64,000 bases of DNA. It comes from Lolliginicoccus lacisalsi (GTDB lineage Bacteria > Actinomycetota > Actinomycetes > Mycobacteriales > Mycobacteriaceae). Both the position numbers and the translations under genes were made by a program. The stretch covers positions 1-64,000 of the forward strand of contig NZ_JACYWE010000006.1 of NCBI RefSeq assembly GCF_014841105.1. Reading direction: 5' to 3'. The notes under the pieces are model-generated. The model was given only the letters and a program-made list of their open reading frames with translations, was not told where the DNA came from and made no database searches. Below, one piece after another: positions 13,541-24,109 of the stretch; the first letter of the stretch is position 1; each line of letters opens with the position of its first letter.

Positions 13541-15484
13541 TTAGCTCGTGACCACCTCGGCCTCGCCATCCCTCACCAGGACGAACCCGCCCTGGAAGTC
13601 CTGGCGCACGCCTTCGGGGACATCGTGCTGGGCACCTACCGGGTAGCCCAGCGGCCCGGCCTCGAAGCCCGCCGCGGCCCAGGCATCCATGATCGGCCCG
13701 GCAAGCACCGCCCAGGTGCCGCTGCCCGGCGACCAGTACACGTTGCCATTCTCGAACTCGGAGAAGCGTCCCTCGCCGATGACATGCTCGGACGAGACCG
13801 GCCAGCCGAGCGGTCCTGTTTCCCGCCCCATCTCCTCGAAGCGGCGCCAGATCTCGCCCTCGACGACCAGTACGGAACCACGGGGCTGCGCGAACAGCGC
13901 GCCATTCGCGAAGCGCTGCAAGCGACCCTGCCGGTCCTGCGAGTTCTCGACCGCGGCGACCGGGAGGCCCAGCGGGCCGGCCTCCCAGCCGCGTGCCGCC
14001 CACTCATCGCGGAACGCATCGATGACCATGACGGCGCCATGGGCGGGCGTCCAGTAGATCGACCCATTCTCGAAGTGGTTGAACGCCCCCTGCCCGTCGG
14101 GCGTGGGCGCCTCGCTGGTGGTCGGGAAGCCGAGGTCGCGCGAGTTTGCCTCGTAGAGCTTCTCGATCTCCCCTTCCACCAGGTGCGCGCCAGTCTCCGG
14201 GGACCAGTAGGCGGTGGCGTTCTCGAACTCCTGGTACTTGCCGCCCGAGGAGGTGCGCTCATCGGTGAGGCACACGCCAACGTCACCGCGGCCCTGCACG
14301 AGATCGCCGATCGCGCCGGTGACCTCGCAGGTCGGCTCCTCGAGGACGGAGGGCTGCACCGGGTTGTTGAGGCCCACCGAGTCCACGTTGAGCGCCGTGG
14401 CGATCTGCGGCCAGGCCTCGTGCAGCTCCGATTGCCAGTAGGGCCAGCTGTGGGTGCCGGTGTTGCGGAAGCGCACGGTGGCGGGGATGTTGAGCTTCTT
14501 GAGCTGGGCGGCGAAGTTCTGCGTGGTCAGGCGAGACAGGACCTCGAGCGCCATGCCCGCCGAGTTGTCCGGGATGCCGGGCATCATGCCGGGGCGGTCG
14601 TGCGCGCCCTGGGCGCCGGTGCCCGCAGACATGTACAGGCTCATGCCCTTGAGGTTGCGGGCGAGCAGGTACGGGTCATGCTCCTCCCACAGGTCGTTTC
14701 CCGCGGGGCCCCACATAGCGTCCGCGTTGTAGCCGCCCGCATCGAAGACCGCGGCCTTGATCGCGCGCTGCATGCCGTAGGAGGTCGTGCTCAGGTAGCC
14801 GGAGAGCGATCCCGCGAACTGGAACATGCCGCGGTTGCGAGCGGGCAGCAGCATCGCCGCCGTGCCACCCATCGAGAGCCCGAGGACGCCCATGCTGTCG
14901 TTGACGCGGTAGTCATTGCGCAGGATCGGTGGCAGCTCCTCCGTCAGGAATGTCTCCCACTTGTAGTTCTTGCCGTTGTCCGGCTCGAGCCAATCGGTGT
15001 AGAAGCTCGACTCGCCACCGACCGGCATGACCACATTGACGTTCTTGTCCTGGAAGAAGCTGACGACGTCGGTCTCGAGGGTCCACCCGCTCTGGTCATC
15101 GCGGGCGCGCAGCCCGTCGAGGAGGTAGAGGCCGGGGAAAGTCCATTGCGGCTGGGCGTGGAAGTCACGCGCGAGCAGCACCTGCACCTGGATGGTCGTA
15201 TCCATGGCCGGCGAGTACACCCACATCGCGAGGTGGCGGTCGCTGAACTTGTCGACGCGCTCCACCCGCACTCCGGGCACGGGGGTCATCGCGGGGGCCG
15301 CGGGATGCATCGATAGCGCCTGGGCGGGCTGTGGCGCCGGCGGCGCCGCGGCCAGCGGCAGTGTGGTGGCCGTGAGCGCGATCGGAGCGAACACCGCCAC
15401 GGCACTGGCTGCTAGCTTGCGACGGCGCGCGCGGGACGGTCCGTTGATGGCTCGGTCGGCGTCGCGCTGCAGCAGTGGCCGCAT
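13541..15484 (-). CDS. Mycolyltransferase (antigen 85 family) with C-terminal LGFP repeats
   Basis: A 647-residue exported trehalose/arabinogalactan mycolyltransferase. A basic N terminus and signal peptide (about 1-55, ending near AQA) lead into the esterase-D/antigen-85 domain (about 70-370): nucleophile Ser204 in LGLSMGG, MWGPAGNDLWEEHDP, and catalytic His345 in GTHSWPYW. After a Cys-containing linker come about four LGFP-type repeats (400-640) such as LGFPTTSEAPTPDGQGAFNH and GPLGWPVSSEHVIGEGRFSE. LGFP repeats are thought to tether proteins to the wall; this architecture is known from corynebacteria and rhodococci (PS1-like) rather than mycobacteria. ATG 15484 has GAAGGGGAA upstream. It sits next to a repeat-free paralogue. 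Confidence 0.94.
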   Translation of the reverse strand: MRPLLQRDADRAINGPSRARRRKLAASAVAVFAPIALTATTLPLAAAPPAPQPAQALSMHPAAPAMTPVPGVRVERVDKFSDRHLAMWVYSPAMDTTIQVQVLLARDFHAQPQWTFPGLYLLDGLRARDDQSGWTLETDVVSFFQDKNVNVVMPVGGESSFYTDWLEPDNGKNYKWETFLTEELPPILRNDYRVNDSMGVLGLSMGGTAAMLLPARNRGMFQFAGSLSGYLSTTSYGMQRAIKAAVFDAGGYNADAMWGPAGNDLWEEHDPYLLARNLKGMSLYMSAGTGAQGAHDRPGMMPGIPDNSAGMALEVLSRLTTQNFAAQLKKLNIPATVRFRNTGTHSWPYWQSELHEAWPQIATALNVDSVGLNNPVQPSVLEEPTCEVTGAIGDLVQGRGDVGVCLTDERTSSGGKYQEFENATAYWSPETGAHLVEGEIEKLYEANSRDLGFPTTSEAPTPDGQGAFNHFENGSIYWTPAHGAVMVIDAFRDEWAARGWEAGPLGLPVAAVENSQDRQGRLQRFANGALFAQPRGSVLVVEGEIWRRFEEMGRETGPLGWPVSSEHVIGEGRFSEFENGNVYWSPGSGTWAVLAGPIMDAWAAAGFEAGPLGYPVGAQHDVPEGVRQDFQGGFVLVRDGEAEVVTS

Positions 15485-15515
15485 GAGCGTTCCCCTTCGA
15501 CGTGGTGATGCTGGG

Positions 15516-15532
15516 ACGCACGGTACGTGCGT
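15516..15532. promoter_or_regulatory. Small inverted repeat upstream of the LGFP mycolyltransferase
   Basis: ACGCACG-GTA-CGTGCGT, a perfect 7-bp inverted repeat located 32 bp upstream of the start codon on the minus strand. It could be an operator or part of the 5' untranslated region; no regulator can be named. Confidence 0.35.
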
Positions 15533-15707
15533 GCTTCATTCATACCCGCTGTTCCTGGAGGTGCACGAGAGGCGCCATGCCATGCGTGAGGGAATCGTTA
15601 CTGGATGTGCGCGGGGTAGTTATGCAAGAGCCCGCTGGCAGGGCTCGTGCACGGAAAAGTGGTCCGCCCGCTCCGACCGATCACCCGCTTGGTGGCCATG
15701 AACAGCA

Positions 15708-15740
15708 CTGTGCCCCCGCCCAGTGTGGGCGGGGGCACAG
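15708..15740 (-). terminator. Hairpin terminator after the mycolyltransferase gene
   Basis: Perfect 14-bp stem CTGTGCCCCCGCCC/GGGCGGGGGCACAG with loop AGTGT, 21 bp after the stop codon of the 15761-16792 gene. No long T-run follows, as is common in actinobacteria. Confidence 0.85.
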
Positions 15741-15760
15741 GTGCTAGCTAGTCGGTTGGA

Positions 15761-16792
15761 TCAGCCTCCGACGGCGGCGAGGATGCCGGGACGCGCCTTG
15801 GCGAGCTCGTCCTGCCAGTAGCCCCAGGCGTGAACGCCGGTGGGCGGGTAGCTGAAGGTCGCGTTGAGGCCGAGCGCGTTGGCGCGGCCCTCGAAGGTGC
15901 GGGTGTTCAGCATGGAGACGACCTCGAGGCCCATTGCGTTGGCGGTGTTGAAGTAGTCAACGGGGGTCTCAAGGCGGGTGTAGGCACCGGGGATGCCGTT
16001 GCCGGCCGAGATGTAGAGCTGGATGCCAGCGAGCTCATCGGCGAAGACGGTCGGGTCGTGGTCGGCCCACGCGGGATCCCACGGCGGGCCCCACATGTCG
16101 TCAACGTTGTAGCCACCCTCATCGAGCAGGGCGAGGCGGATCAGCGACGGCATGCCGGGAGCGGAGAGGTTCAGGTAGCCGGAGAACGAAGCGGCGTAGT
16201 TGAACATGGGCTTGTGGTCAGCGGCGATCTTGAGCGCTGCGCTGCCGGCCATCGAGAGGCCCGCGATGGCGTTGCCCGTGCTACGGATGCCGAGGCCACT
16301 GAGGTAGCCGGGGAGCTCCGAGGTGAGGAAGGTCTCCCACTTGTAGGTGTAGGGCTGTCCGTTGGTGCTGGACGGGCCGTACCAGTCAGCGTAGAAGCTG
16401 GAGCGTCCACCGACGGGCAGGACGACGTTGACGTTCGAGTCGGCGAACATCTCGAGCGCGTTGGTCTCGAGCTGCCAGCCGCTGGCCTGGTCGGGGGCAC
16501 GCAGGCCATCGAGCAGGTAGAGCGCCCCGCTGCCTCCGCCGGCCGCGCGCAGCACGTCCACCTGGACATTGATGCCCATCGACGGCGAGAACACCGAGTG
16601 GCGCTGGAACCGATCGCCCCAGGGGCTCGGGTTGATACGGACGAGCTCGGCCTGGGCGGCGGTGGCCGGCTGCGCGGCAGCGATGGCGCCGCCGGTGAGC
16701 CCTGCGGCCATCGGCACGACCAGCGCGGCAGCGCTCACGGCGAGCACCCGCTGACGCCACTTCTGTGACACGCGCGGTTTAGCGAATCGCAT
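15761..16792 (-). CDS. Mycolyltransferase, antigen 85 family
   Basis: A 343-residue exported mycolyltransferase that transfers mycolic acids from trehalose monomycolate to arabinogalactan or to a second trehalose monomycolate. A signal peptide (about 1-47, basic KPRVSQKWRQR then hydrophobic, ending near AQPATAAQA) precedes the alpha/beta-hydrolase domain: LYLLDGLRAPDQASGW, nucleophile Ser180 in AGLSMAGSAAL, GYNVDDMWGPPWDPAWADHDP and His321 in GVHAWGYW. ATG 16792 has GAGGGAGA seven bases upstream; an in-frame upstream Met lacks this. It lies between aftB and the LGFP paralogue, as Ag85 genes do in mycobacteria (Rv3803c/Rv3804c). Confidence 0.94.
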   Translation of the reverse strand: MRFAKPRVSQKWRQRVLAVSAAALVVPMAAGLTGGAIAAAQPATAAQAELVRINPSPWGDRFQRHSVFSPSMGINVQVDVLRAAGGGSGALYLLDGLRAPDQASGWQLETNALEMFADSNVNVVLPVGGRSSFYADWYGPSSTNGQPYTYKWETFLTSELPGYLSGLGIRSTGNAIAGLSMAGSAALKIAADHKPMFNYAASFSGYLNLSAPGMPSLIRLALLDEGGYNVDDMWGPPWDPAWADHDPTVFADELAGIQLYISAGNGIPGAYTRLETPVDYFNTANAMGLEVVSMLNTRTFEGRANALGLNATFSYPPTGVHAWGYWQDELAKARPGILAAVGG

Positions 16793-17108
16793 GGAAAATC
16801 TCCCTCTTCTAGTGTGCATCTCTGCTCTGCCCTGGCACCGTGGTGCCGGAAGGCGTCGCAGGGTCACCCTCCCGTAAGCAGCATCGCCATCCGCGCTGGG
16901 AGCGCAGCGATCCTGGCAAACCCCTGAGAGCTTGCTGTGTAGATCGGCATGAACACGATAACTGTTACACGCCGATCCGATCTCGTTCCAGATACTGATG
17001 GATCACGAATACCGTACCGCACCCCTAAATGGACCGCACATCGAACCCCCGATTTCAGGCAAGGGTTCTCCAGGATCGAGCAAAACACGGGTGAACTGGG
17101 GCTATGTG
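16793..17108. promoter_or_regulatory. Upstream region of the mycolyltransferase gene
   Basis: A 316-bp gap on the 5' side of the mycolyltransferase gene, clearly more AT-rich than neighbouring DNA. A 7-bp inverted repeat GATCGGC (16942-16948)/GCCGATC (16971-16977) encloses an AT-rich ATAACTGTTACA stretch. These are candidate promoter or operator sequences; no further gene is seen. Confidence 0.45.
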
Positions 17109-19049
17109 CTATTCGCCAAGGGTCGCGCAACGCTTGATCTCGTCGAGGGGCGCGCGCTCGATGCGGTAGCCCGATCGCGGGAAGGCATCAACGATGTTTC
17201 GGACGAATCTCCGGATGGTCAACTCGTCGCGATAGCTCGCTAGCACCGACCGAGTGGCCTCGCAGCTGAGAGCTCGCTGTGAGTCCTGCACCCACTGGGG
17301 ATCGAGGAATCCGATGAGGCCCGCCTCCCAGGTATCCACGGCGGCGTAGTCGGCGATCACCCAGTCGGGATAGAGGTACTTGTCGTGGCCGATGCGGCCC
17401 CCGTCGATGCGCTCGGTGTGCGCGGCGAGCGGATACGCCAGGCCGATATGATCCAGCACCCGGACATCAAGGGGCGTGACCATGGCGGCCATGCCAAGCT
17501 GCGCGTAGTAGGCAGTGGCGCGCGCATCATCCAGGGTGGCCGGCTCCTTGGGCGGCACGTAGACCCATGAGCCCTCGTCCGCGGTGGGAAGGAGGACCGA
17601 CCCCCGTGGCGCGGTGCCCAGGATCAGGAGCAAGGATCGCATCCGCGGGTATTGCAGGTAGTCCTCGGCACTAGTGGGATGCTCGATCCCGGTCTTCTCC
17701 ACATAGAAGGCCCGCTCGTCGACGATGCCGTCGTCCGGGATCTCGGTGAGGGCCTTGGGCTCGGAAACCGCCGCGACCGTCACCGACCATGCCACCACCA
17801 CGACCCACGCCACCAGTGCAACGATGCCGGCCACCGCCCCGCGCCCGGCCTGGGCCAGCCACCGGCGTGCGGGGATCACCACTGGAATCACGGCGACGGG
17901 CAGCAGGATCGTGAACAGCACCGGCAGCAGGGGGCGGCCATGCATGAAGTCGCCACCGACCCGGACCACGTAGACCCCGAGCAGGAGCCCGTTGGCCACG
18001 AACAGGGCCACCACCGCGCCACGGCTCCGCGCTCGCGAGGGGCGCGGCACGGCATTGCCGGTTCCACGGGAGGATCGGACGAGCAACCAGGCAGCGGTCC
18101 CGCCGATGAGCATCGCCACGACGGGCAGCCACAGCAGGTACGGCCCCACGAGGTCCTGGAGATACAGCCAGCCCTGCGGCCACCGGGAACCACCGGCATC
18201 CTTGGCCACGGCGGTGTTCGGGAAGGGCAGGCCGTAGTAGCCCATGCGGAAGACCTGGTAAGCGATGGGCACGGTTCCGGCCACGACCACGAGGAGCGCG
18301 CGGAACCGCCACCGCACGGGGGAGGCGAGCAGCAACAGGATCGCCAGGCCGCCGAGGACGGCGAGCTCGGGGCGCACCAGCGGCCCCAGCCCGGCGATGA
18401 ACGCGACGAGGATCGTCGAGCGGGCCTCGGAGCGTGGCTGGCGTGCCCAGCCGAGCATGAGCCACCACAGCAGCGCGATCCAGGCGATGACGAGGCCCGA
18501 TTCGAGGCCCGAGGTGGCGAAGTCGCGCGCGGGGGGAACCGCGATGTAGGCGATGACACCGGCGGGCAGCAGCAACGGCGCGACGCTCGGCGTGCCACCG
18601 TCGCCCGTGCCGCCGTCGCCCGTGCCCTCGAAACGAACGCCCGAGTACAGCCGCGCTCCGCCCAGGACCGCCAGGATGATCGCGGTGACGCTCAGCGCCA
18701 GCGCCAGGCCCAGCACGACGCCCTCCGGGTCCGTGCCGGGTATCCACGTCCCCATGTACACCAGGTAGGTCCACAGGGTCGAGGTGTTGGCCTCCACGCG
18801 CTCCCCGGCATTGAACACCGGGCCATTGCCGGCGATGAGGTTGCGGATAGTGCGCAGGACGATCAGGCCGTCATCGGAGATCCAGCGCCGCTGCCACGCC
18901 GCGAGCGCGAACACCCCGGCAACGATGATCGTGCTCGTGATGAGCACGATCCGTGGCGCTAGCGCGCCTGCAGGCGCGCGCGATGGAGCTCTCCCCGGGG
19001 ACGCATCCCCTTGTGGCTGGGCACCATCAGGCGATGTAGACCGCGACAC
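17109..19049 (-). CDS. aftB: Terminal beta-(1->2) arabinofuranosyltransferase AftB
   Basis: A 646-residue GT-C-type membrane glycosyltransferase adding the terminal beta-1,2-linked arabinofuranose of arabinogalactan, the residues that carry mycolates. The first half has about ten hydrophobic segments; early on, WISDDGLIVLRTIRN carries the acidic pair expected in the first extracytoplasmic loop of GT-C enzymes, followed by GNGPVFNAGERVEANTSTLW. The C-terminal roughly 200 residues form a soluble domain. The likely start is GTG 19049, overlapping the ubiA stop by 23 bp, because no better start exists before the first membrane segment (APRIVLITSTIIVAGVF). Position between ubiA and a mycolyltransferase equals Rv3805c. 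Confidence 0.9.
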   Translation of the reverse strand: MSRSTSPDGAQPQGDASPGRAPSRAPAGALAPRIVLITSTIIVAGVFALAAWQRRWISDDGLIVLRTIRNLIAGNGPVFNAGERVEANTSTLWTYLVYMGTWIPGTDPEGVVLGLALALSVTAIILAVLGGARLYSGVRFEGTGDGGTGDGGTPSVAPLLLPAGVIAYIAVPPARDFATSGLESGLVIAWIALLWWLMLGWARQPRSEARSTILVAFIAGLGPLVRPELAVLGGLAILLLLASPVRWRFRALLVVVAGTVPIAYQVFRMGYYGLPFPNTAVAKDAGGSRWPQGWLYLQDLVGPYLLWLPVVAMLIGGTAAWLLVRSSRGTGNAVPRPSRARSRGAVVALFVANGLLLGVYVVRVGGDFMHGRPLLPVLFTILLPVAVIPVVIPARRWLAQAGRGAVAGIVALVAWVVVVAWSVTVAAVSEPKALTEIPDDGIVDERAFYVEKTGIEHPTSAEDYLQYPRMRSLLLILGTAPRGSVLLPTADEGSWVYVPPKEPATLDDARATAYYAQLGMAAMVTPLDVRVLDHIGLAYPLAAHTERIDGGRIGHDKYLYPDWVIADYAAVDTWEAGLIGFLDPQWVQDSQRALSCEATRSVLASYRDELTIRRFVRNIVDAFPRSGYRIERAPLDEIKRCATLGE

Positions 19050-19983
19050 CGACGACTCCAATCCATGCAACCGCGAGCAGCTGGAGGACCCGGTCGCCCA
19101 GGGCGATCTCCTCCGGCTCTCCAGCTTGCGCCCCATCGATATCGACGGCGTAGCGCAAGATGGCGATTGTAAACGGAATCATCGACATTACGAACAATCC
19201 GAGGTTGGAGCCGTCCGCCCGGGGCGTTCCGGGACCGCAGCTGTCCTGCTCGAAGGCCCAGAGGCCGTAGAAGACGATGACCGCGGTGGCGGACATGGTC
19301 CAGACGAAGCGGAGGGAGGTGGAGGTGTAGTTCTCGAGCGACTTGCGGATCTTCGCGCCGGTCTCCTCGGCGAGCCTCAGCTCGGCGTAGCGCTTGCCGG
19401 CCGCCATGAACAGCGAGCCGGACGCCGCGACGAGCAGGAACCACTGGGAGAGCGGGATTCCAGCAGCGACGCCGCCGGCCACCGCGCGCAGCAGGAACCC
19501 GGAGGAGACGATGACGATATCGAGGACTGCCTGGTGCTTGAGGCCGAAGCAGTAAGCGAGCTGGATGATGATGTAGACGACCGTCACCACGGCAAGCGTG
19601 TTGTTGGCGAGCAGCGAGAGCAGGGTCGCGGCCACGAAGAGGAGAACCGCGAGCGCGTACGCCAGCGGAACCGGGAGCACCCCGGCAGCGATCGGGCGGA
19701 ACCGCTTGGTGGGATGGGCGCGATCGGCTTCCACGTCGCGCGCGTCATTGACCAGGTACACGCCCGACGCGGCGAGCGAGAAGACAACGAAGGCCAGCGC
19801 GACCGCGGTGAGCACGGGGCCCTCGCCGATGGAGCCGTCCGCGAGGGGCGCGGCGAGAACGAGCCCGTTCTTGATCCACTGCCGTGGCCGCATCGCCTTG
19901 ATGATGCCCTCGGGGAGCGACGAAGGCGCCTTGCGCGTTCTGGCGCGAGTTGGATCCTCGGGCTCGACCAGATCGCTCATCAT
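19027..19983 (-). CDS. ubiA: Decaprenyl-phosphate phosphoribosyltransferase (UbiA family)
   Basis: A 318-residue polytopic prenyltransferase of the UbiA superfamily, matching Rv3806c: it transfers phosphoribose from PRPP to decaprenyl phosphate, the first committed step to the arabinose donor used by Emb and AftB. The metal-binding motif NDARDVEAD lies in the first third, right after SLAASGVYLV, followed by HPTKRFRPIAAG. Several further membrane helices follow, including a conserved GKRYAELR loop. ATG 19983 is used with MMSDLVEPEDP; a second Met follows immediately. Cotranscribed with PAP2, glfT2 and aftB on the minus strand. Confidence 0.95.
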   Translation of the reverse strand: MMSDLVEPEDPTRARTRKAPSSLPEGIIKAMRPRQWIKNGLVLAAPLADGSIGEGPVLTAVALAFVVFSLAASGVYLVNDARDVEADRAHPTKRFRPIAAGVLPVPLAYALAVLLFVAATLLSLLANNTLAVVTVVYIIIQLAYCFGLKHQAVLDIVIVSSGFLLRAVAGGVAAGIPLSQWFLLVAASGSLFMAAGKRYAELRLAEETGAKIRKSLENYTSTSLRFVWTMSATAVIVFYGLWAFEQDSCGPGTPRADGSNLGLFVMSMIPFTIAILRYAVDIDGAQAGEPEEIALGDRVLQLLAVAWIGVVGVAVYIA

Positions 19984-20041
19984 TACCCCTCTCGACCATT
20001 GCTAGTCATGTTTGGCGGCGCCCAAATCGGACACCTGTAGC

Positions 20042-20581
20042 TTATGCCCACCCGAGCTTGCGCTCGGCGACCCCCACGACGGTGGCGGAGGCCGCGCCCA
20101 CCGCTGCCCCGGTGAGCACATCCGTCGGATAGTGCACACCAAGGACCAGTCGGGAGAGCAGCATGGGTGGAACCACGGCCGCCGCGATGGGCAGACCGGT
20201 GAGCCTTCCCAGGAGAATCGCTGCCGCGGTGCTCGATGTTGCATGTGATGATGGAAAGCTCAATTGGCTCGGTGTGGCAACGTTGACCACAATATCGGGA
20301 TGATGTGGCCTGCGGCGCCGCACGACGCGCTTGATCGCGATGCTCGCGGCATGGGCGCCGACCGCACCGACCGCCACCGCGCCCCATTGCTTGCGCCGTG
20401 CTGGGTCAGCGAGAGCGCCGATGCCGGCGACCGCTACCCAGCCGAGGGCGTGCTCCCCGAAGTGCGACATCAGGCGGGTCGCGCCGAGCACTCCGGGCTG
20501 TCCGGCGATCGCGCGCTGGACCGCGACGAGGATCGCGGCCTCGCCCGTGGCGGGGCCGATCGGCTCGATGGCATGCGTCAT
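20042..20581 (-). CDS. PAP2-family membrane phosphatase (Rv3807c type)
   Basis: A 179-residue PAP2/acid-phosphatase-like membrane protein, thought to remove the 5-phosphate from decaprenyl-phosphoryl phosphoribose between the UbiA and epimerase steps. The three motifs are present: KRVVRRRRPHH (C1), FPSSHATS (C2) and SRLVLGVHYPTDV (C3), with hydrophobic helices around them. ATG 20581 (MTHAIEPIG) lies 15 bp after the glfT2 stop; the longer frame upstream lies inside glfT2 and is rejected. Gene order glfT2-PAP2-ubiA is the same as Rv3808c-Rv3806c. The catalytic assignment follows the family; substrate is inferred from context. Confidence 0.9.
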   Translation of the reverse strand: MTHAIEPIGPATGEAAILVAVQRAIAGQPGVLGATRLMSHFGEHALGWVAVAGIGALADPARRKQWGAVAVGAVGAHAASIAIKRVVRRRRPHHPDIVVNVATPSQLSFPSSHATSSTAAAILLGRLTGLPIAAAVVPPMLLSRLVLGVHYPTDVLTGAAVGAASATVVGVAERKLGWA

Positions 20582-20595
20582 GGTTGTCCCCGTCC

Positions 20596-22470
20596 TCAGT
20601 CGTACTGGGCGAAGAACTCGCCCCAGCGCTCGCGGCTGGTCAGCTCCGGGAACGCCGACCGGTAGGCCTTCTGCATCTCCGGGAAGCGCTTCTCGAGCTC
20701 GCGCCGGAGGCTCAGCGCTTCCTTGAACAACCGGGCCGCCACGGCACGATCGCGCTTGCGGTACACCACGCCGCGACCATCGGCGGTAGTGACGGTCACG
20801 CCATCGACCTGGGACAGCAGGAACCACCGCGCATCGAGCGTGGCAACGTTGAGCTGCGGGCGCTCGTGGTGCGCGGCCTTGGCCGGGCGCAGGTTATGCA
20901 CGACAGCGCGGCCGAACCGCTTGAGCTTCGCCGGGGTCGTCACGGGAAGGCCCACCTGCCCGATATCGCTGCCCGACGGCAGGGGAAGGTCGGTCGCGGA
21001 GCCCGCCACGACGGCGTCCGGGTACTCAGCGCGGATCTTCTGCACCTTCGCCAGCGAGGTCGGCAGCTCGTCGAAGAGGATGCCGGGGCCGGCAAGGAAA
21101 TCCTTGATCGCCTCGTTCTGCAGCGCCACGGTCGAGTACTCGAGGCACAGCAAGTGCTTGAGCAGGGGCTTCATGGTGCTCTTGACCAGCGCCCGCGCTC
21201 CCCCGGGATTGTGCAGCGCGGCCACGATCAGGCGGTTGCGCATGTGGTAGTAAGCCTGCCAGTCGATGACATCGTCCTTGTCGGACCAGGCCATGTGCCA
21301 GATCGCGGTACCCGGGAGGCTGACCGTGGGGTACCCCGCCGCAGCGGCACGAAGCCCGTACTCGGCATCGTCCCACTTGATGAACAACGGAAGGGGCTGG
21401 CCAAGCTGCTCGGCGACGTTGCGCGGGATCAGGCACATCCACCAGGCGTTGTAGGTGACGTCGATGCGCCGGTGCAGGTCCGGGGATTGCGCGAGCGGCT
21501 CCCCAGCGAAGTCGTGGTCGTACTCGGTGTGCGGTGCCGGTCCCCATACGAACTCACCGAAGCGAACGACCTCCCCCATCACGTGGAGGTGCGCGCGGTT
21601 CTGCAGGTTCAGCATCTGGCCACCGACGAGCAGCGGCTGGCGGGCGAACCGGGCGAACGCGATAGCGCGCAGGATCGAGTCAGGCTCGATCTCGATGTCG
21701 TCGTCCATGAACAGGATGTACGGGCTATCGGTGGTGCGCAGTGCCTCGTACATGACGCGCGAGTAGCCGCCGGAGCCGCCGATGTTGCCCTGGTCATGGA
21801 TGCTGAGACGATCCCCCAGCACCGCCGCGGCCTCGGCGAACCCGGGCTCGTCGACGGCCTTGCGGGTGCCCTGGTCCGGGATGATCACCGCGTCGATGAC
21901 GTCGAGGACCTGGGGATCCGAGCCGAGCGCGGTGAGCGCCTTGACGCAATCATCCGGCCGGTTGAAGGTCGGGATGCCGATGGCGACACGCCCCTCCCCG
22001 GGAGCATCGATCGGGGCGTACCAGCCACCCGACTGGATCTCGACATCCTCCTCGGCGCTGAGGTCGAACCAGAGCCAGCCGCCATCCTCGAACGGGGAGA
22101 GGTCGAGCACGACCTCGAGCGTCCCGCCGCTAGTGGGCGCCTCCGCGCTTCCTACCTGGATGCGCGTCCCATCAGCCTTGGAGCGGTACACGTCCGCCCG
22201 GCAGGCACCGCTCGCCTCGATGCGCAGCACCACCTGGGTAAGGATGCTCCAGCGCCGCCAGTAGCTGGCGGGGAACGCGTTGAAGTAGGTGCACAGCGAG
22301 ATCTCTGACTCGGCCGCGACGGACGCGGACGTCCGCGAGGTCGCATGGACCCGGCGCGGGTTGGTCGGGGATTCCTCGAGGTAGAGGCGGCGCACATCGA
22401 GCGGCTCGCCGGGGCGCGGGAGCAGGATCCGCTGCAGGAGCGACCGGGCGGATGAGCTGGTGGTGGTCAC
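20596..22470 (-). CDS. glfT2: Galactofuranosyltransferase GlfT2
   Basis: A 624-residue bifunctional UDP-galactofuranosyltransferase that polymerises the alternating beta-1,5/beta-1,6 galactan of arabinogalactan. An N-terminal beta-rich domain (about 1-160) is followed by a GT-A glycosyltransferase domain: RVAIGIPTFNRPDDC, the metal-binding MDDDIEIEPDS with its DDD triad, WWMCLIPRNV, and the catalytic FIKWDDAEYGLRA followed by IWHMAWSDKDD. A helical C-terminal region completes the protein. Length and motifs match mycobacterial GlfT2 (637 residues). It lies 57 bp downstream of glf, which makes its substrate. Confidence 0.96.
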   Translation of the reverse strand: MTTTSSSARSLLQRILLPRPGEPLDVRRLYLEESPTNPRRVHATSRTSASVAAESEISLCTYFNAFPASYWRRWSILTQVVLRIEASGACRADVYRSKADGTRIQVGSAEAPTSGGTLEVVLDLSPFEDGGWLWFDLSAEEDVEIQSGGWYAPIDAPGEGRVAIGIPTFNRPDDCVKALTALGSDPQVLDVIDAVIIPDQGTRKAVDEPGFAEAAAVLGDRLSIHDQGNIGGSGGYSRVMYEALRTTDSPYILFMDDDIEIEPDSILRAIAFARFARQPLLVGGQMLNLQNRAHLHVMGEVVRFGEFVWGPAPHTEYDHDFAGEPLAQSPDLHRRIDVTYNAWWMCLIPRNVAEQLGQPLPLFIKWDDAEYGLRAAAAGYPTVSLPGTAIWHMAWSDKDDVIDWQAYYHMRNRLIVAALHNPGGARALVKSTMKPLLKHLLCLEYSTVALQNEAIKDFLAGPGILFDELPTSLAKVQKIRAEYPDAVVAGSATDLPLPSGSDIGQVGLPVTTPAKLKRFGRAVVHNLRPAKAAHHERPQLNVATLDARWFLLSQVDGVTVTTADGRGVVYRKRDRAVAARLFKEALSLRRELEKRFPEMQKAYRSAFPELTSRERWGEFFAQYD

Positions 22471-22527
22471 TGCGCGTAGTGCCTTTCTTCGAGCGGGGTG
22501 GCGCGGGTGAGGTCAGTGCCGGGGAGG

Positions 22528-24109
<1,582 letters not shown>

